DNA from: JBFHFS01 sp041583495
Lineage (GTDB): Bacteria; Bacteroidota; Bacteroidia; Bacteroidales; Marinilabiliaceae
Reading direction: 5' to 3'
Assembly: GCA_041583495.1 (NCBI GenBank)
Contig: JBFHFS010000007.1
Span: 62,001-126,000 of the forward strand
Length of the DNA stretch: 64,000 bases
Position numbers and translations under genes: made by a program. How positions within the stretch are numbered: the stretch's first letter is position 1; the number at the start of each line of letters is the position of its first letter. The notes below the pieces were generated by a model. The model worked only from the letters and a program-made list of their open reading frames with translations, searched no databases and was not told where the DNA came from. Shown one piece after another: positions 6,745 through 16,132 of the stretch.

Positions 6745-9231
6745 ATGTCAAAGTATTTAATTGTCGGGGGTGTAGCCGGAGGAGCCACCGCAGCTGCCCG
6801 CCTGAGAAGATTGAACGAAAAGGCTGAGATCATCATGTTTGAACGGGGAGAACACATCTCCTACGCCAATTGCGGATTACCCTATTACATTGGAGAGGTG
6901 ATTCAGGAACGCGAAAAGTTATTGGTAGAGACCCCTGAGAGTTTCGAAAAACACCTGAATATAGATGTCCGCACCCTGAACGAGGTCGTAAAAATAAACC
7001 GCGAACTTAAGGAGGTAGAAGTAAAAGATTTACGCGACGGAACCACCTACACCGAGAAGTATGACCAGCTGGTGGTTTCCCCCGGGGCAGAACCCATCAA
7101 GCCGCCTATCTCGGGCATTCGCGACCAGGCCATCTTCACCATGCGCAACGTAAAGGATACCGATCAGATCAAAGCCTTTTGCGATACTCAGCATCCCCGC
7201 AAAGCGGTGGTGGTGGGCGCCGGCTTCATTGGTCTTGAGATGGCCGAGAACCTGCACCGGATGGGACTCCTGGTCACCATCGTTGAGATGGCCGACCAGG
7301 TAATGGCCCCACTCGACTACGAGATGGCCGCCGAGGTTCACCAACACCTGAAGACCAAAAAGGTAGAATTTTATCTTAACGACGGCGTGAGAGCTTTCGA
7401 GCGGAACACCGACCACCTTGAAGTTTGCCTTCAGTCGGGCCGCAAAGTGGAAGCTGACCTGGTTATTCTTTCGATTGGCGTTCGCCCCGAGGTAAAGCTC
7501 ATCAAGGAGGCGGGCCTGGAGCTGGCCCCCAACGGAGGCATCAAGGTAAATGAGTACCTGCAAACCAACGACCCAAACATCTATGCGCTGGGCGATGCCA
7601 TGGCTTTTCCCCATCCCCTCACCGGAAAGTACATCAACACCTACCTGGCAGGACCTGCCAACAAACAGGGCCGACTGGTGGCCGACAACATTGTGATGGG
7701 CAATAAACGTCCCTACAAAGGTGCCATTGGAACGGCCATTGCCAAGGTGTTTGACATCACTGTGGCTTCCACCGGTTTATCCGAGAAGGTGCTGAAAAAG
7801 GAGGGGCTTCCCTATATGGCCAATATCATTCACGGCTCTTCCCATGCCGGATATTATCCCGGGGCCTTGCCAATGACCCTGAAAATATTGTTCCATCCCG
7901 AAACCGGGAAGCTGTACGGCGCCCAAATTGTGGGTTACGAAGGCATCGATAAGCGCATCGACCTGATAGCCACAACCTTGCAACACAAAGGAGACATCTA
8001 CGACCTTCAGGAAATTGAGCACGCCTATGCGCCCCCCTACTCCTCGGCCAAGGACCCGGTAAACCAGGCCGGATTTGCGGCCGAAAACATCCTGTCGGGG
8101 CGGGTGAAAGTAATTCATTGGGATGAGCTACATCAGTTGCACAGCGACAATATCTGTATTTTGGATGTACGCACCCCTGATGAGAACGCATTGGGGCAAA
8201 TTGAAGGTTCATTGAACATTGAAGTAGACACTCTGCGTCAGCGGTTGGATGAAGTACCCAGGGACAAGACCATCATCACTTACTGCGGAGTGGGTCTGCG
8301 CGGGTACATCGCCTGTTGCATCCTGGCTCAGAACGGTTTTGAGGAGGTCTATAACCTCAGTGGCGGATTCAAGACCTACGAGCACACCACTGGCAAGCAG
8401 AGCAATGAGGACATATTCGAAAACAGTTACATTGATAAAGCCAGCCATATCTACAGGGGAAAGGCCAGGGAGGAGGGCCCCAAAACCAGTGTTCCCATCA
8501 GAACATTAGAGGTGGATGCCTGTGGCTTGCAATGCCCCGGCCCTATCCTCAAACTCAAGAAGGAGATCGATGCGCTGTTACCCGGCGAACATCTCCGTCA
8601 GACAGCCACCGACCCCGGATTCATGAAAGATGTGGAGTCGTGGTGCAACATGACCGGCAACAAACTGATTTCGGTAGATTCGGATAAAGGCAAGATCACC
8701 GCCATCATTGAAAAACAGGAGACATCACCGAAGGTGGCTGTCCCGAAAAACCTGAATCTTCCCCAGAACAAGACCATGGTGGTATTCAGCGACGATATGG
8801 ATCGGGCCCTGGCCTCCCTGGTAATCGCCAATGGGGCGGCCTCCACCGGAAAAAAGGTAACCCTCTTCTTTACTTTCTGGGGGCTGAACATCATTAAAAA
8901 AACCACCAAACCCAAAGTAGAGAAGGACCTGATGGGCAAAATGTTCAGCAGGATGATGGCCGGCAGCGCCGGCGAGTTGAAGCTCTCCAAGATGAACATG
9001 GGGGGCGTGGGCACCAGGATGATGAAAAAGCGCATGCTTTCGAAGAAAGTGGATTCCCTGGAGGATATGCTCCAAACCGCCATTGACAATGGGGTGACGA
9101 TGATCGCCTGCCAGATGTCCATGGACATGATGGGCGTGGATAAGGAAGAACTCATCGAGGGCGTCACCATTGGTGGAGTAGCCAGCTACCTCGAAGAGGC
9201 CGAGAAATCGAACATCAACCTCTTCATCTAG
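6745..9231 (+). CDS. CoA-disulfide/persulfide reductase fused to rhodanese, TusA and DsrE-like domains
   Basis: 828 residues in four fused modules. Residues 1-450 are a FAD/NAD(P)-dependent reductase: FAD-binding GGVAGGATAAAR, active-site Cys43 in NCGLPYY, NAD-binding VVGAGFIGLEMAENL and IYALGDA. Residues 454-550 are a rhodanese with catalytic Cys514 in YCGVGLR. A TusA-like domain follows with CGLQCPGP (Cys593, Cys597). From about residue 678 there is a DsrE/F-type domain (VVFSDDMDRALASLVIANGAA). Related CoADR-rhodanese fusions reduce CoA persulfide or polysulfide with NADH; the TusA and DsrE parts suggest sulfur is then relayed on protein cysteines. The protein is cytoplasmic with no signal peptide. 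Start 6745 is preferred because MSKYLIVGG begins the FAD fold. Confidence 0.9.
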   Translation: MSKYLIVGGVAGGATAAARLRRLNEKAEIIMFERGEHISYANCGLPYYIGEVIQEREKLLVETPESFEKHLNIDVRTLNEVVKINRELKEVEVKDLRDGTTYTEKYDQLVVSPGAEPIKPPISGIRDQAIFTMRNVKDTDQIKAFCDTQHPRKAVVVGAGFIGLEMAENLHRMGLLVTIVEMADQVMAPLDYEMAAEVHQHLKTKKVEFYLNDGVRAFERNTDHLEVCLQSGRKVEADLVILSIGVRPEVKLIKEAGLELAPNGGIKVNEYLQTNDPNIYALGDAMAFPHPLTGKYINTYLAGPANKQGRLVADNIVMGNKRPYKGAIGTAIAKVFDITVASTGLSEKVLKKEGLPYMANIIHGSSHAGYYPGALPMTLKILFHPETGKLYGAQIVGYEGIDKRIDLIATTLQHKGDIYDLQEIEHAYAPPYSSAKDPVNQAGFAAENILSGRVKVIHWDELHQLHSDNICILDVRTPDENALGQIEGSLNIEVDTLRQRLDEVPRDKTIITYCGVGLRGYIACCILAQNGFEEVYNLSGGFKTYEHTTGKQSNEDIFENSYIDKASHIYRGKAREEGPKTSVPIRTLEVDACGLQCPGPILKLKKEIDALLPGEHLRQTATDPGFMKDVESWCNMTGNKLISVDSDKGKITAIIEKQETSPKVAVPKNLNLPQNKTMVVFSDDMDRALASLVIANGAASTGKKVTLFFTFWGLNIIKKTTKPKVEKDLMGKMFSRMMAGSAGELKLSKMNMGGVGTRMMKKRMLSKKVDSLEDMLQTAIDNGVTMIACQMSMDMMGVDKEELIEGVTIGGVASYLEEAEKSNINLFI

Positions 9232-9265
9232 GGTCAGGTTCTTTCATACTCAAGAGTAAGCAATC

Positions 9266-9312
9266 AAAAAAAAGGGAGAAGGCAACATTGAAGCGCCTTC
9301 TCCCTTTTTTAT
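9266..9312. terminator. Bidirectional rho-independent terminator
   Basis: Arms at 9268-9283 and 9295-9310 form a perfect 16-bp stem with an 11-base loop, flanked by A8 on the left and T6 on the right. It sits between the converging ends of the reductase gene (9231) and the GH27 gene (9340), so it probably serves both. Confidence 0.9.
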
Positions 9313-9339
9313 TCCCCACACCAGAAGGGAAAGACATCT

Positions 9340-10521
9340 CTAATCAGGATTACTGACCAACAGAAAAGAGCAAGAATGCGGGTTCAATTCTTCTGAAATG
9401 GATCCGGAAACCGGTTTAATATGCTCACCATTATAAATATCCTGAATTATAGCTTTTCTCCTTACGCCCAGCTCTTTTAAGGATATGGAGAGTTGATGAC
9501 TGTTTTGGGAATCCAGGTTAAGCAACAAAACAGCCAAGGATCCCTTTTCCAGTTTTTTCACCCAGACCTCGGTTTTACCCTCCGTTTTAATTTTACGTCC
9601 CTGCCCGGTGGGATCCTGATTAACAGAAATAGCCATAGCATTGGTTACCAGGCCCTTTTCCTCCCGGGTCATATTTCTTGGATCATTGCCCAGAAATAAG
9701 GGTGACGACATGATGCACCATAAGGCAAAATGAGCTTTCTGCTCTTCGACATTAAGTCCCTGATTACCGGTAACCATCATGTCAGGATCATTCCAGTAAC
9801 CCTTGCCGGCAAAACGGGCCAGCTCGTTATTTTTATATGACACATCCATTACGCTGTAAGGCGCACCCTCAAAAACGGCTCCCCCCGTAACTTTTGCGTT
9901 AATGTCTCCTGTTGTGCGAGCCATCTGACCAATCTCCGGATACCAATCACGCCATTTATAGGCACTAATACTCAAAGCTATATCCCGACCACTATTTTTT
10001 AGGAGCCGGTGCCACTTTTCATAGGTGCTTTTCAGAATCTCCTCATCCCAGCCATTATCATTTTTGCATTTATCCAGCTTAATAAAATCTATTCCCCAAT
10101 CCACAAATTGTTTTACATGGACTTCTTCAAATCCCAATCCGCCAACTTTATCGCCTGCGCAATCATGCGTGCCGGGAACCGTATGGAGGCCAAACTTCAA
10201 TCCACGGGCATGTGCGTAATCGGCTAATACTTTAATACCATGAGGGAAACGGTCAGGATTGGCTAATAACCCTCCGTTTTCATCCAGTTTGGTATCTCTC
10301 CATCCACCGTCGATAACAAAATACTCATATCCGGCATCCAACAATCCCTCATCAACAACTGCATCAATACACTCCCGAATATTATCCTCATTAATGCCCA
10401 TCTTCCCAAACCAATTCCAGCTGTTCCAGCCCATAGGGGGCGTTGGTGCAAGAATATTTACTTCCTGGGCTGTTGCGGTCTGATAAAAAACAACCAGTAA
10501 TATTAAAATGTATTTCTTCAT
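9340..10521 (-). CDS. GH27 alpha-galactosidase-like enzyme
   Basis: 393 residues with a signal peptide ending near TATAQ. GH27 landmarks are present: TPPMGWNSWNWFG at the start of the barrel, VIDGGW, the nucleophile strand FIKLDKC (Asp150) and YWNDPDM (about 242-248) with the acid/base aspartate. A short C-terminal beta domain completes it. GH27 enzymes remove terminal alpha-galactose, alpha-GalNAc or beta-arabinopyranose. The nucleophile block usually reads YDNC-like and the substrate loop YSDAG-like; here they are LDKC and LHTVPGT, so specificity may differ from classical alpha-galactosidase. It follows the gene at 10593 by 71 bases on the same strand and is likely co-transcribed. Confidence 0.85.
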   Translation of the reverse strand: MKKYILILLVVFYQTATAQEVNILAPTPPMGWNSWNWFGKMGINEDNIRECIDAVVDEGLLDAGYEYFVIDGGWRDTKLDENGGLLANPDRFPHGIKVLADYAHARGLKFGLHTVPGTHDCAGDKVGGLGFEEVHVKQFVDWGIDFIKLDKCKNDNGWDEEILKSTYEKWHRLLKNSGRDIALSISAYKWRDWYPEIGQMARTTGDINAKVTGGAVFEGAPYSVMDVSYKNNELARFAGKGYWNDPDMMVTGNQGLNVEEQKAHFALWCIMSSPLFLGNDPRNMTREEKGLVTNAMAISVNQDPTGQGRKIKTEGKTEVWVKKLEKGSLAVLLLNLDSQNSHQLSISLKELGVRRKAIIQDIYNGEHIKPVSGSISEELNPHSCSFLLVSNPD

Positions 10522-10592
10522 AAAAAATTAATTAAAGTATTTACAACTAAGCGCTTTAAAGGTAACCGATTAATCATTCTTTGAAGCAGGTC

Positions 10593-11357
10593 CTATTTTA
10601 ACAAGTAATCCACCAGGTTTTTTGCCGCCTCATAATTTTGAAATTCTTCGGGAAGGAACAAATGGTCGATGTATTCGTTGTAGAGCCAGGGATCTCCAAT
10701 GGCAATGACTTTTCCCTTTCCCGGAAAGGCCTCTGCCATCAACGTTTTTCCATCTTCCTGAAGAATTGGCTTCGCACCCGAAACAGAGGAAATACCCTTT
10801 AGGAAGATCTTCTTAACCCCCCGAAACAGGGGATGATCGGGAAGATTTTTTGAGGCACAACTGTCAAAATTACGGGGTTTTCCCGGCTCCGACCGTTCGG
10901 AATGGAGAATCTCATCATTAAAGGCCATGCCAAACATTGACATCAGCAAGTTTAAACTATCCAATTCACAATTTTTTGAATCGTTAGCCAATACCAGCAA
11001 AACCCCGCCTTTTTTTACCCAATCCTTGATGGCGGAGGCGGCGGTGAGATCCATGTATTTTGGGTCAACAGATTCCTGGGGGGTATCGGGGTCAACAATA
11101 ATATAAACACGTGCGTTCTTTAAGTTAGACCGATCGGGTTTTGATTTTAGGACCGACAACTGACATCCTTGATTTTCAAACAATTTTCCCAACTCAGAAA
11201 ACCCTGAAGGCTCCTCATCTTCCCATAAATAGTGATAGGGTCTTCCTGTTTTCTCTTTTACTTCATTGTTGTAATAATTATCGAGCAGGATTGTTTTTTG
11301 TCCATTCCCAAAGAAGCTGATGCCCAAAAGCGACATTAAAAAAGCCAGTTTTTTCAT
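10593..11357 (-). CDS. Secreted DUF4350/GATase1-like protein
   Basis: 254 residues with a signal peptide (LLGISFFGNGQ). The pattern of KTILLDNYYN near the start, VYIIVDPDTP, IKDWVKKGGVLLVLAND and GKGKVIAIGDPWLYNEYI matches the flavodoxin-like fold of class I glutamine amidotransferase relatives (DUF4350). No catalytic Cys nucleophile elbow is visible, so it is probably not an amidase. In Bacteroidota such domains often follow GH88/GH105 or other secreted hydrolases and may act in substrate binding. It lies upstream of the GH27 gene on the same strand. Confidence 0.6.
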   Translation of the reverse strand: MKKLAFLMSLLGISFFGNGQKTILLDNYYNNEVKEKTGRPYHYLWEDEEPSGFSELGKLFENQGCQLSVLKSKPDRSNLKNARVYIIVDPDTPQESVDPKYMDLTAASAIKDWVKKGGVLLVLANDSKNCELDSLNLLMSMFGMAFNDEILHSERSEPGKPRNFDSCASKNLPDHPLFRGVKKIFLKGISSVSGAKPILQEDGKTLMAEAFPGKGKVIAIGDPWLYNEYIDHLFLPEEFQNYEAAKNLVDYLLK

Positions 11358-11654
11358 TCCTTACCGATCTATTTTTTAACTGTAACTACAATTTTCATCA
11401 AATTGATGGATCTACTAAAAAACATCCTAAATATAGTTATTTGATTCTACGAAGCAGTACCTTTATCAATGCTATCCGGCTCTTTGGCTCACTTTTATCA
11501 GTCATCTTATAAAAGTCGTTACTGAGTCAGCGTCAACTCCCGGGTCAACAAAACGTTTTTTAGGCAAACATGCAAGATCTAACTGCCAGCCAAAACGGAA
11601 TGGACCAACCCTTGGGATTGACCGGCAATAGACACACAATAAATTACCATACCA
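11358..11654. other. Divergent intergenic region
   Basis: These 297 bases lie between the minus-strand DUF4350-like gene and the plus-strand GH2 gene. They contain the conserved element at 11427-11447 and a small 8-bp inverted repeat at 11491-11516. No coding potential or RNA gene is seen. Confidence 0.45.
11427..11447 (-). promoter_or_regulatory. Shared upstream element, copy 1
   Basis: Read on the minus strand this contains TCAAATARYTATATTTAG, about 70 bases upstream of the DUF4350-like gene. A near-identical copy (three differences over 21 bases) sits at 44259-44279 upstream of a GH20 gene. TATATTTA is one base from the TAnnTTTG -7 box, so this may be a promoter with a common activator site. 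Confidence 0.35.
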
Positions 11655-14111
11655 ATGAAACAGACCCTACTATTTCTTTCTGTATTTATCCTTTCGGCAA
11701 TTGGCTGTTGTCAAAACAATGATGACAATCCACGAACCATTCAATTATTGGATTCTGATTGGTATTTTCAAAATCATGAAGTCCCGGATGGAGAAATGAA
11801 ACCGACTAATCCGGATGAATGGCAAAAGGTTAATGTCCCTCATGACTGGGCTATAAGCGGAGACTTTGATGAAATGATTGATGCTCAAAAGACCATGGTT
11901 GTTGAAGATGGTGAAAAAGTCGCCAGGTTTCGTACAGGAAGGACCGGAGGCTTGCCCCATATTGGTATCGGCTGGTATCAAAGGGAACTGGATATTCCAG
12001 TCCCTTTAAAAGATAAAAGAATTCATTTGGAGTTTGACGGAGCCATGAGCCATTCCAGAATTTATGTCAATGGCAAATATGTTGGAGAATGGCCTTACGG
12101 GTATGCCTCCTTCGGATTTGATATAACAGATTTTATTAATCCTGATGGGGGCAATTTTCTTGCCGTACGGTTAGAGAATAAACCAAATTCCTCCCGGTGG
12201 TATCCAGGAGCAGGTATATACAGGAATGTTAGAATGGTGGTTACCAATGCCATTCATATACAACAATGGGGAACCTGTTTGACAACGCCTGATATAACAA
12301 AAGGAACGGGAACAATTAATTTAGAAACAATTGTATTGAACCATTTAGGGCAATCAAAGGATTTGACAATAATTACGGAGATTATTAACCCCCAGGGGAT
12401 GGTTGAAAGTGTTCATGAAATGCCGGTTACCATTGACAAAAAACAGCCGGTTAACCAAACCCTTACAGTCGAATCTCCCATACTCTGGTCAGTTGAGGAT
12501 CCCAAATTATACAAAGCGGTAACTCATATCCAGGACGGAACCAGAGAACTGGACCGGTATGAGACAAGTTTTGGATTTCGATATTTTGAATTCACCAACA
12601 ACGAAGGCTTTTTCTTGAATGGTAAAAACATGAAACTAAATGGTGTGTGTATGCACCACGATTTAGGGCCATTAGGATCAGCTGTCAACGAAAGTGCATT
12701 GCACCGGCAGCTGGAAATATTGCAGGAGATGGGATGCAATGCCATCAGAACCAGTCATAATCCACCGGCTCCCGAACTGCTTAAACTAAGTGATGAAATG
12801 GGTTTTTTGATCATTGATGAAGCGTTTGATGAATGGAAGCATGCTAAACTGGAAAATGGGTATCATACTCTATGGGAGGCCTGGGCTGAAAAAGACCTGG
12901 TTGCCATGATTCATCGTGACCGCAACCATCCGTCAGTGATCATGTGGAGCATCGGGAATGAGATACGGGAGCAAGGCATCGAAGGGGGTGAAGAATACTG
13001 TCAGTTTCTGGTGGACATCTGCAAACGTGAGGATCCTACCCGTCCTACCACAGCCGGTTTTAACAATTGGGAGGGAGCCATAAAAAATGGGTTTGCGAAC
13101 ATAGTGGATGTTCCCGGATGGAATTACAAACCCCAGCACTACGCGTTTATCCATGAGAAGTTCCCTGCCTGGAAGATGTATGGAAGTGAGACGGCATCAA
13201 CCGTAAGTTCACGGGGAGAATATTTTTTCCCGGCAGAAGAAAAGGTTCATTATACACGTGAGCCCTACCACTCTTCATCTTATGATTTGGAATACCCGCG
13301 TTGGGCCACTTCACCAGATACGGAATTTGCCGCCCAGGACTCTTTTCCCTTCATGGCCGGGGAGTTTGTCTGGACCGGCTTTGATTATTTAGGCGAACCT
13401 ACGCCTTATAATATTGAGTGGCCCTCCAGAAGTTCCTATTTTGGGATCATTGATTTGTGCGGAATTCCCAAAGACCGTTATTACCTGTATCAAAGTAAAT
13501 GGACCCACAAGGAAGTATTACACCTGTTGCCACACTGGAACTGGGAAGGAAAAGAAGGGGAGATCGTCCCGGTACATTGCTATACCAGTTTCCGGAAAGC
13601 AGAATTGTTTCTAAACGGGAAAAGTATGGGTATACAAGAGAAGGATCCAACCCGCCTTTATCGCAAGTACCGTTTAGTCTGGGATGTGCCGTATGCGGCA
13701 GGAGAATTGAAAGTGGTTGCACTGGACGAAACCAATCAACCCCTAAAAGAAGCAACCATGCGAACTGCCGGAGAACCAGCGGCTATTAAGCTGGAGGCCT
13801 ACAGTGACAGCATTAGAGCCGACGGGAAAGCACTTGCCTTTATTACCGTTTCGGTGGTTGACAAAAAGGGAACGCTTTGCCCAACAGCCGATAACCTGAT
13901 TCGCTTCAAAGTTGAAGGAGGAGGAAAGCTGATCGCCGTTGGAAATGGGAACCCAACGAGCCTGGAGTCGTTTGTAAAACCACAACGAAAAGCGTTTAAC
14001 GGACAATGCATGGTCTACCTGCAGAACACTGCCTCTCAGAATGATATCCGGCTGACAGCCGGTTCCGAAGGGCTGGAAGGAGCTGAGGTTAGCATAAAGT
14101 TAACAAGGTAG
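11655..14111 (+). CDS. GH2 beta-galactosidase-like lipoprotein
   Basis: 818 residues; a lipoprotein signal with a Cys around residue 18-19 (SAIGCC) suggests surface or periplasmic anchoring. The GH2 order is clear: N-terminal jelly-roll sugar-binding domain (VPHDWAISGDF, WYPGAGIYRNV), immunoglobulin-like domain, then the TIM barrel. The barrel carries RTSHNPP, acid/base Glu446 in WSIGNE, and probable nucleophile Glu522 in YGSETASTVSSRG. A DUF4982-like domain and a C-terminal Ig-like domain follow. Most relatives are exo-beta-galactosidases, though beta-glucuronidase or other beta-glycosidase activity is possible. It is the only plus-strand glycosidase in the window and stands divergent from the GH27 pair. 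Confidence 0.88.
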   Translation: MKQTLLFLSVFILSAIGCCQNNDDNPRTIQLLDSDWYFQNHEVPDGEMKPTNPDEWQKVNVPHDWAISGDFDEMIDAQKTMVVEDGEKVARFRTGRTGGLPHIGIGWYQRELDIPVPLKDKRIHLEFDGAMSHSRIYVNGKYVGEWPYGYASFGFDITDFINPDGGNFLAVRLENKPNSSRWYPGAGIYRNVRMVVTNAIHIQQWGTCLTTPDITKGTGTINLETIVLNHLGQSKDLTIITEIINPQGMVESVHEMPVTIDKKQPVNQTLTVESPILWSVEDPKLYKAVTHIQDGTRELDRYETSFGFRYFEFTNNEGFFLNGKNMKLNGVCMHHDLGPLGSAVNESALHRQLEILQEMGCNAIRTSHNPPAPELLKLSDEMGFLIIDEAFDEWKHAKLENGYHTLWEAWAEKDLVAMIHRDRNHPSVIMWSIGNEIREQGIEGGEEYCQFLVDICKREDPTRPTTAGFNNWEGAIKNGFANIVDVPGWNYKPQHYAFIHEKFPAWKMYGSETASTVSSRGEYFFPAEEKVHYTREPYHSSSYDLEYPRWATSPDTEFAAQDSFPFMAGEFVWTGFDYLGEPTPYNIEWPSRSSYFGIIDLCGIPKDRYYLYQSKWTHKEVLHLLPHWNWEGKEGEIVPVHCYTSFRKAELFLNGKSMGIQEKDPTRLYRKYRLVWDVPYAAGELKVVALDETNQPLKEATMRTAGEPAAIKLEAYSDSIRADGKALAFITVSVVDKKGTLCPTADNLIRFKVEGGGKLIAVGNGNPTSLESFVKPQRKAFNGQCMVYLQNTASQNDIRLTAGSEGLEGAEVSIKLTR

Positions 14112-14276
14112 AGTACGGGGAAAAATAATTTGCACCCGTCCCCTTGGCCTTGGACAAAAACCGGGTTACTGGTCAAAGCGATAAGGCTTGTTCAACTCAT
14201 ATTGGAATAGTGAACTCATCGTTCTTCTGATTTTTAACACCTAATAATCAAAAGACCCATAGAACACAGCATTTTT

Positions 14277-15764
14277 TCACACATTCGCCTCAACCTCCTG
14301 CCTCTCCTCAATAACAACCTTTTTAGCCTCTGCAGATGGCCGCTTGAAATAATGGTGGCGATAAACAAAAAAGCCCAATAGGGATGACACCGACAAAACG
14401 GCGCCAATGGAATAGGAAATCTCCTTAGGCAAAGCAAACCCTTCGGGGGCAAACAGCAGATAAGTGGTGGTGACGGCCGTCATAAACACAGCCGGAATTA
14501 AGGTGATCCAGTACAATTTCTTTTGCTGCATCAGGTAAACGGTAATGGTCCAGAGCACAATCATAGCAAGCGTTTGGTTGGACCAGGCAAAATACCGCCA
14601 GATAATACTGAAATCAATTCTGGTTAAAAGAAGACCAATGGCAAAAAGCGGAAGGCTTATAAATAACCGGTTTTTAATGGGTCCCTGTTTGTAGTTCAGG
14701 AAGTCGGCCACGATTAAACGGGCACTCCGGAAAGCAGTGTCACCTGAGGTAATGGGCGCGGCAACCACGCCCAGAAGGGCCAGCACGCCCCCAAATTTAC
14801 CCAGCAATGAATTAGAGATGTCGTTCACTATCTGGGCGGCATTCCCGCTGTTAGCGGTCATTATTTCATTCAGCTGGGGCACCCCGCCAAAAAAGCTCAT
14901 GCTGATGGCGGCCCAGATGAGTGCCACAACACCTTCGGAGATCATGGCCCCATAAAACACCCGTCGTCCAAACCGTTCGTTGGTTAAACATCGGGCCATC
15001 AGGGGCGACTGGGTAGCGTGAAAGCCCGAGATTGCGCCGCACGCAATGGTGATAAACAACATGGGGAAGATGGGAAACTTATCGCCCTCCACATGATAAT
15101 TCTTAATGCTACCCAGGTTGAGTTCAGGAATTTGGTAGCCCTGTACAAACAACGCAATAATTAACCCAACAGCCATGAACAACAAAGCCATCCCAAAAAC
15201 CGGATACACACGCCCGATAATTTTATCGATGGGCAACATGGTAGCCAGCACATAATAAATGAAAACCACCCACACCCAGAAGCTCATGGTGGCAAATCCG
15301 GGCGTCATTCCCGATAAGATTTTGGCCGGTCCCATAATAAAAACAGCGCCCACCAGAATCATCAACAATACCGTAAACCCACGCATGAATTGTTTGGTGC
15401 CGTTACCCATATAGATGCCTACAATCTCGGTAATGCTCAACCCCTTATGCTTGATGGAGAGCATCCCGGAGAAATAGTCGTGCACGCTTCCGGCAAACAC
15501 CGAACCCAGGGCAATCCAGAGAAAGGCCACCGGGCCCCACATAGCACCCGCTACAGCCCCAAAGATAGGACCCAGCCCTGCGATATTAAGAAACTGAATG
15601 AGGAAAATCCGCCACCAGGGAAGGGGCACATAATCCACTCCGTCCTGCATGGAGTAGGCAGGCGTTTGTCTGCCGCCATCAACTTCGGCATAACGCTCCA
15701 CAAATTTGGAATAAAAAAGATAACCCAGAAGAAGGACCGTTAAGCCTGTAAGAAAAGTAATCAT
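14277..15764 (-). CDS. cstA: CstA-family membrane transporter
   Basis: 495 residues with about 13-14 hydrophobic segments, beginning MITFLTGLTVLLLGYLFYSKF. Signature stretches include PLPWWRIFLIQFLNIAGLGPIFGAVAGAMWGP, which is split across the first third, and FHATQSPLMARC and PITSGDTAFRSARLI. These identify the carbon-starvation protein A family, which imports peptides or pyruvate. The protein is shorter than enterobacterial CstA (around 700 residues), matching the compact form common in Bacteroidota. It has its own upstream region with a -7-like box at 16059-16066 and a perfect palindrome at 15940-15957, suggesting regulation separate from the URO-D gene upstream. Confidence 0.85.
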   Translation of the reverse strand: MITFLTGLTVLLLGYLFYSKFVERYAEVDGGRQTPAYSMQDGVDYVPLPWWRIFLIQFLNIAGLGPIFGAVAGAMWGPVAFLWIALGSVFAGSVHDYFSGMLSIKHKGLSITEIVGIYMGNGTKQFMRGFTVLLMILVGAVFIMGPAKILSGMTPGFATMSFWVWVVFIYYVLATMLPIDKIIGRVYPVFGMALLFMAVGLIIALFVQGYQIPELNLGSIKNYHVEGDKFPIFPMLFITIACGAISGFHATQSPLMARCLTNERFGRRVFYGAMISEGVVALIWAAISMSFFGGVPQLNEIMTANSGNAAQIVNDISNSLLGKFGGVLALLGVVAAPITSGDTAFRSARLIVADFLNYKQGPIKNRLFISLPLFAIGLLLTRIDFSIIWRYFAWSNQTLAMIVLWTITVYLMQQKKLYWITLIPAVFMTAVTTTYLLFAPEGFALPKEISYSIGAVLSVSSLLGFFVYRHHYFKRPSAEAKKVVIEERQEVEANV

Positions 15765-15939
15765 AAGTCACACTAATTAATTAGGCTCAGGCAAAGTTGT
15801 TTGATTTCCAAAAACATAACCAGTGTTGGTTCCCTGAACAAACACCCAAACAACCGAATATTGACAGCTTCAGCCCCATCTAGTTCAGGCTAAAACGATC
15901 AATGCATAAAACAAACCATAACAAACTCTTTATCAAGTT

Positions 15940-15957
15940 ATTGCCCGACCGGGCAAT
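15940..15957. promoter_or_regulatory. Perfect palindrome upstream of cstA
   Basis: ATTGCCCG and CGGGCAAT are separated by two bases, an 8-bp inverted repeat with dyad symmetry typical of a dimeric regulator site. It lies about 176 bases before the cstA ATG and downstream of the candidate promoter. As RNA it would be a hairpin with too small a loop and no U tract, so a protein operator is more likely than a terminator. Confidence 0.45.
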
Positions 15958-16058
15958 ACTAAGCAATAAAGGAAATATATAAGCCCCCAAGGCACCATTT
16001 CTCTATTTCCCTCTCCTCCAAATAACCCTATCGCCAATGATACCAGGCTTAGGAAGAA

Positions 16059-16066
16059 CAAATATA
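16059..16066 (-). promoter_or_regulatory. Candidate -7 box (TATATTTG) of cstA
   Basis: An exact TAnnTTTG match on the minus strand, 295 bases upstream of the cstA start. The identical octamer occurs before the HTCS and ECF sigma genes. No clear -33 element at the usual spacing. Confidence 0.4.
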
Positions 16067-16132
16067 CCAACAGAATTCGAAAAATAGTTACATTTTTATT
16101 TTTTTTGTAAACCCCTGTTTTTATTGATTCTT

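Larger units (their letters stand above)
15765..16132. other. Long leader region of cstA
   Basis: This 368-base interval between the end of the URO-D-like gene and the start of cstA holds the -7-like box and palindrome annotated separately. The remaining sequence is A/T-rich with no open frame, RNA gene or hairpin-plus-T terminator that I can support. Confidence 0.5.

Noticed and set aside
9340..14111. GH27 and GH2 genes as part of the large locus
   Set aside because: They are 7 kb or more beyond the last locus gene, with unrelated genes and a strand change between; only the shared element hints at a link.
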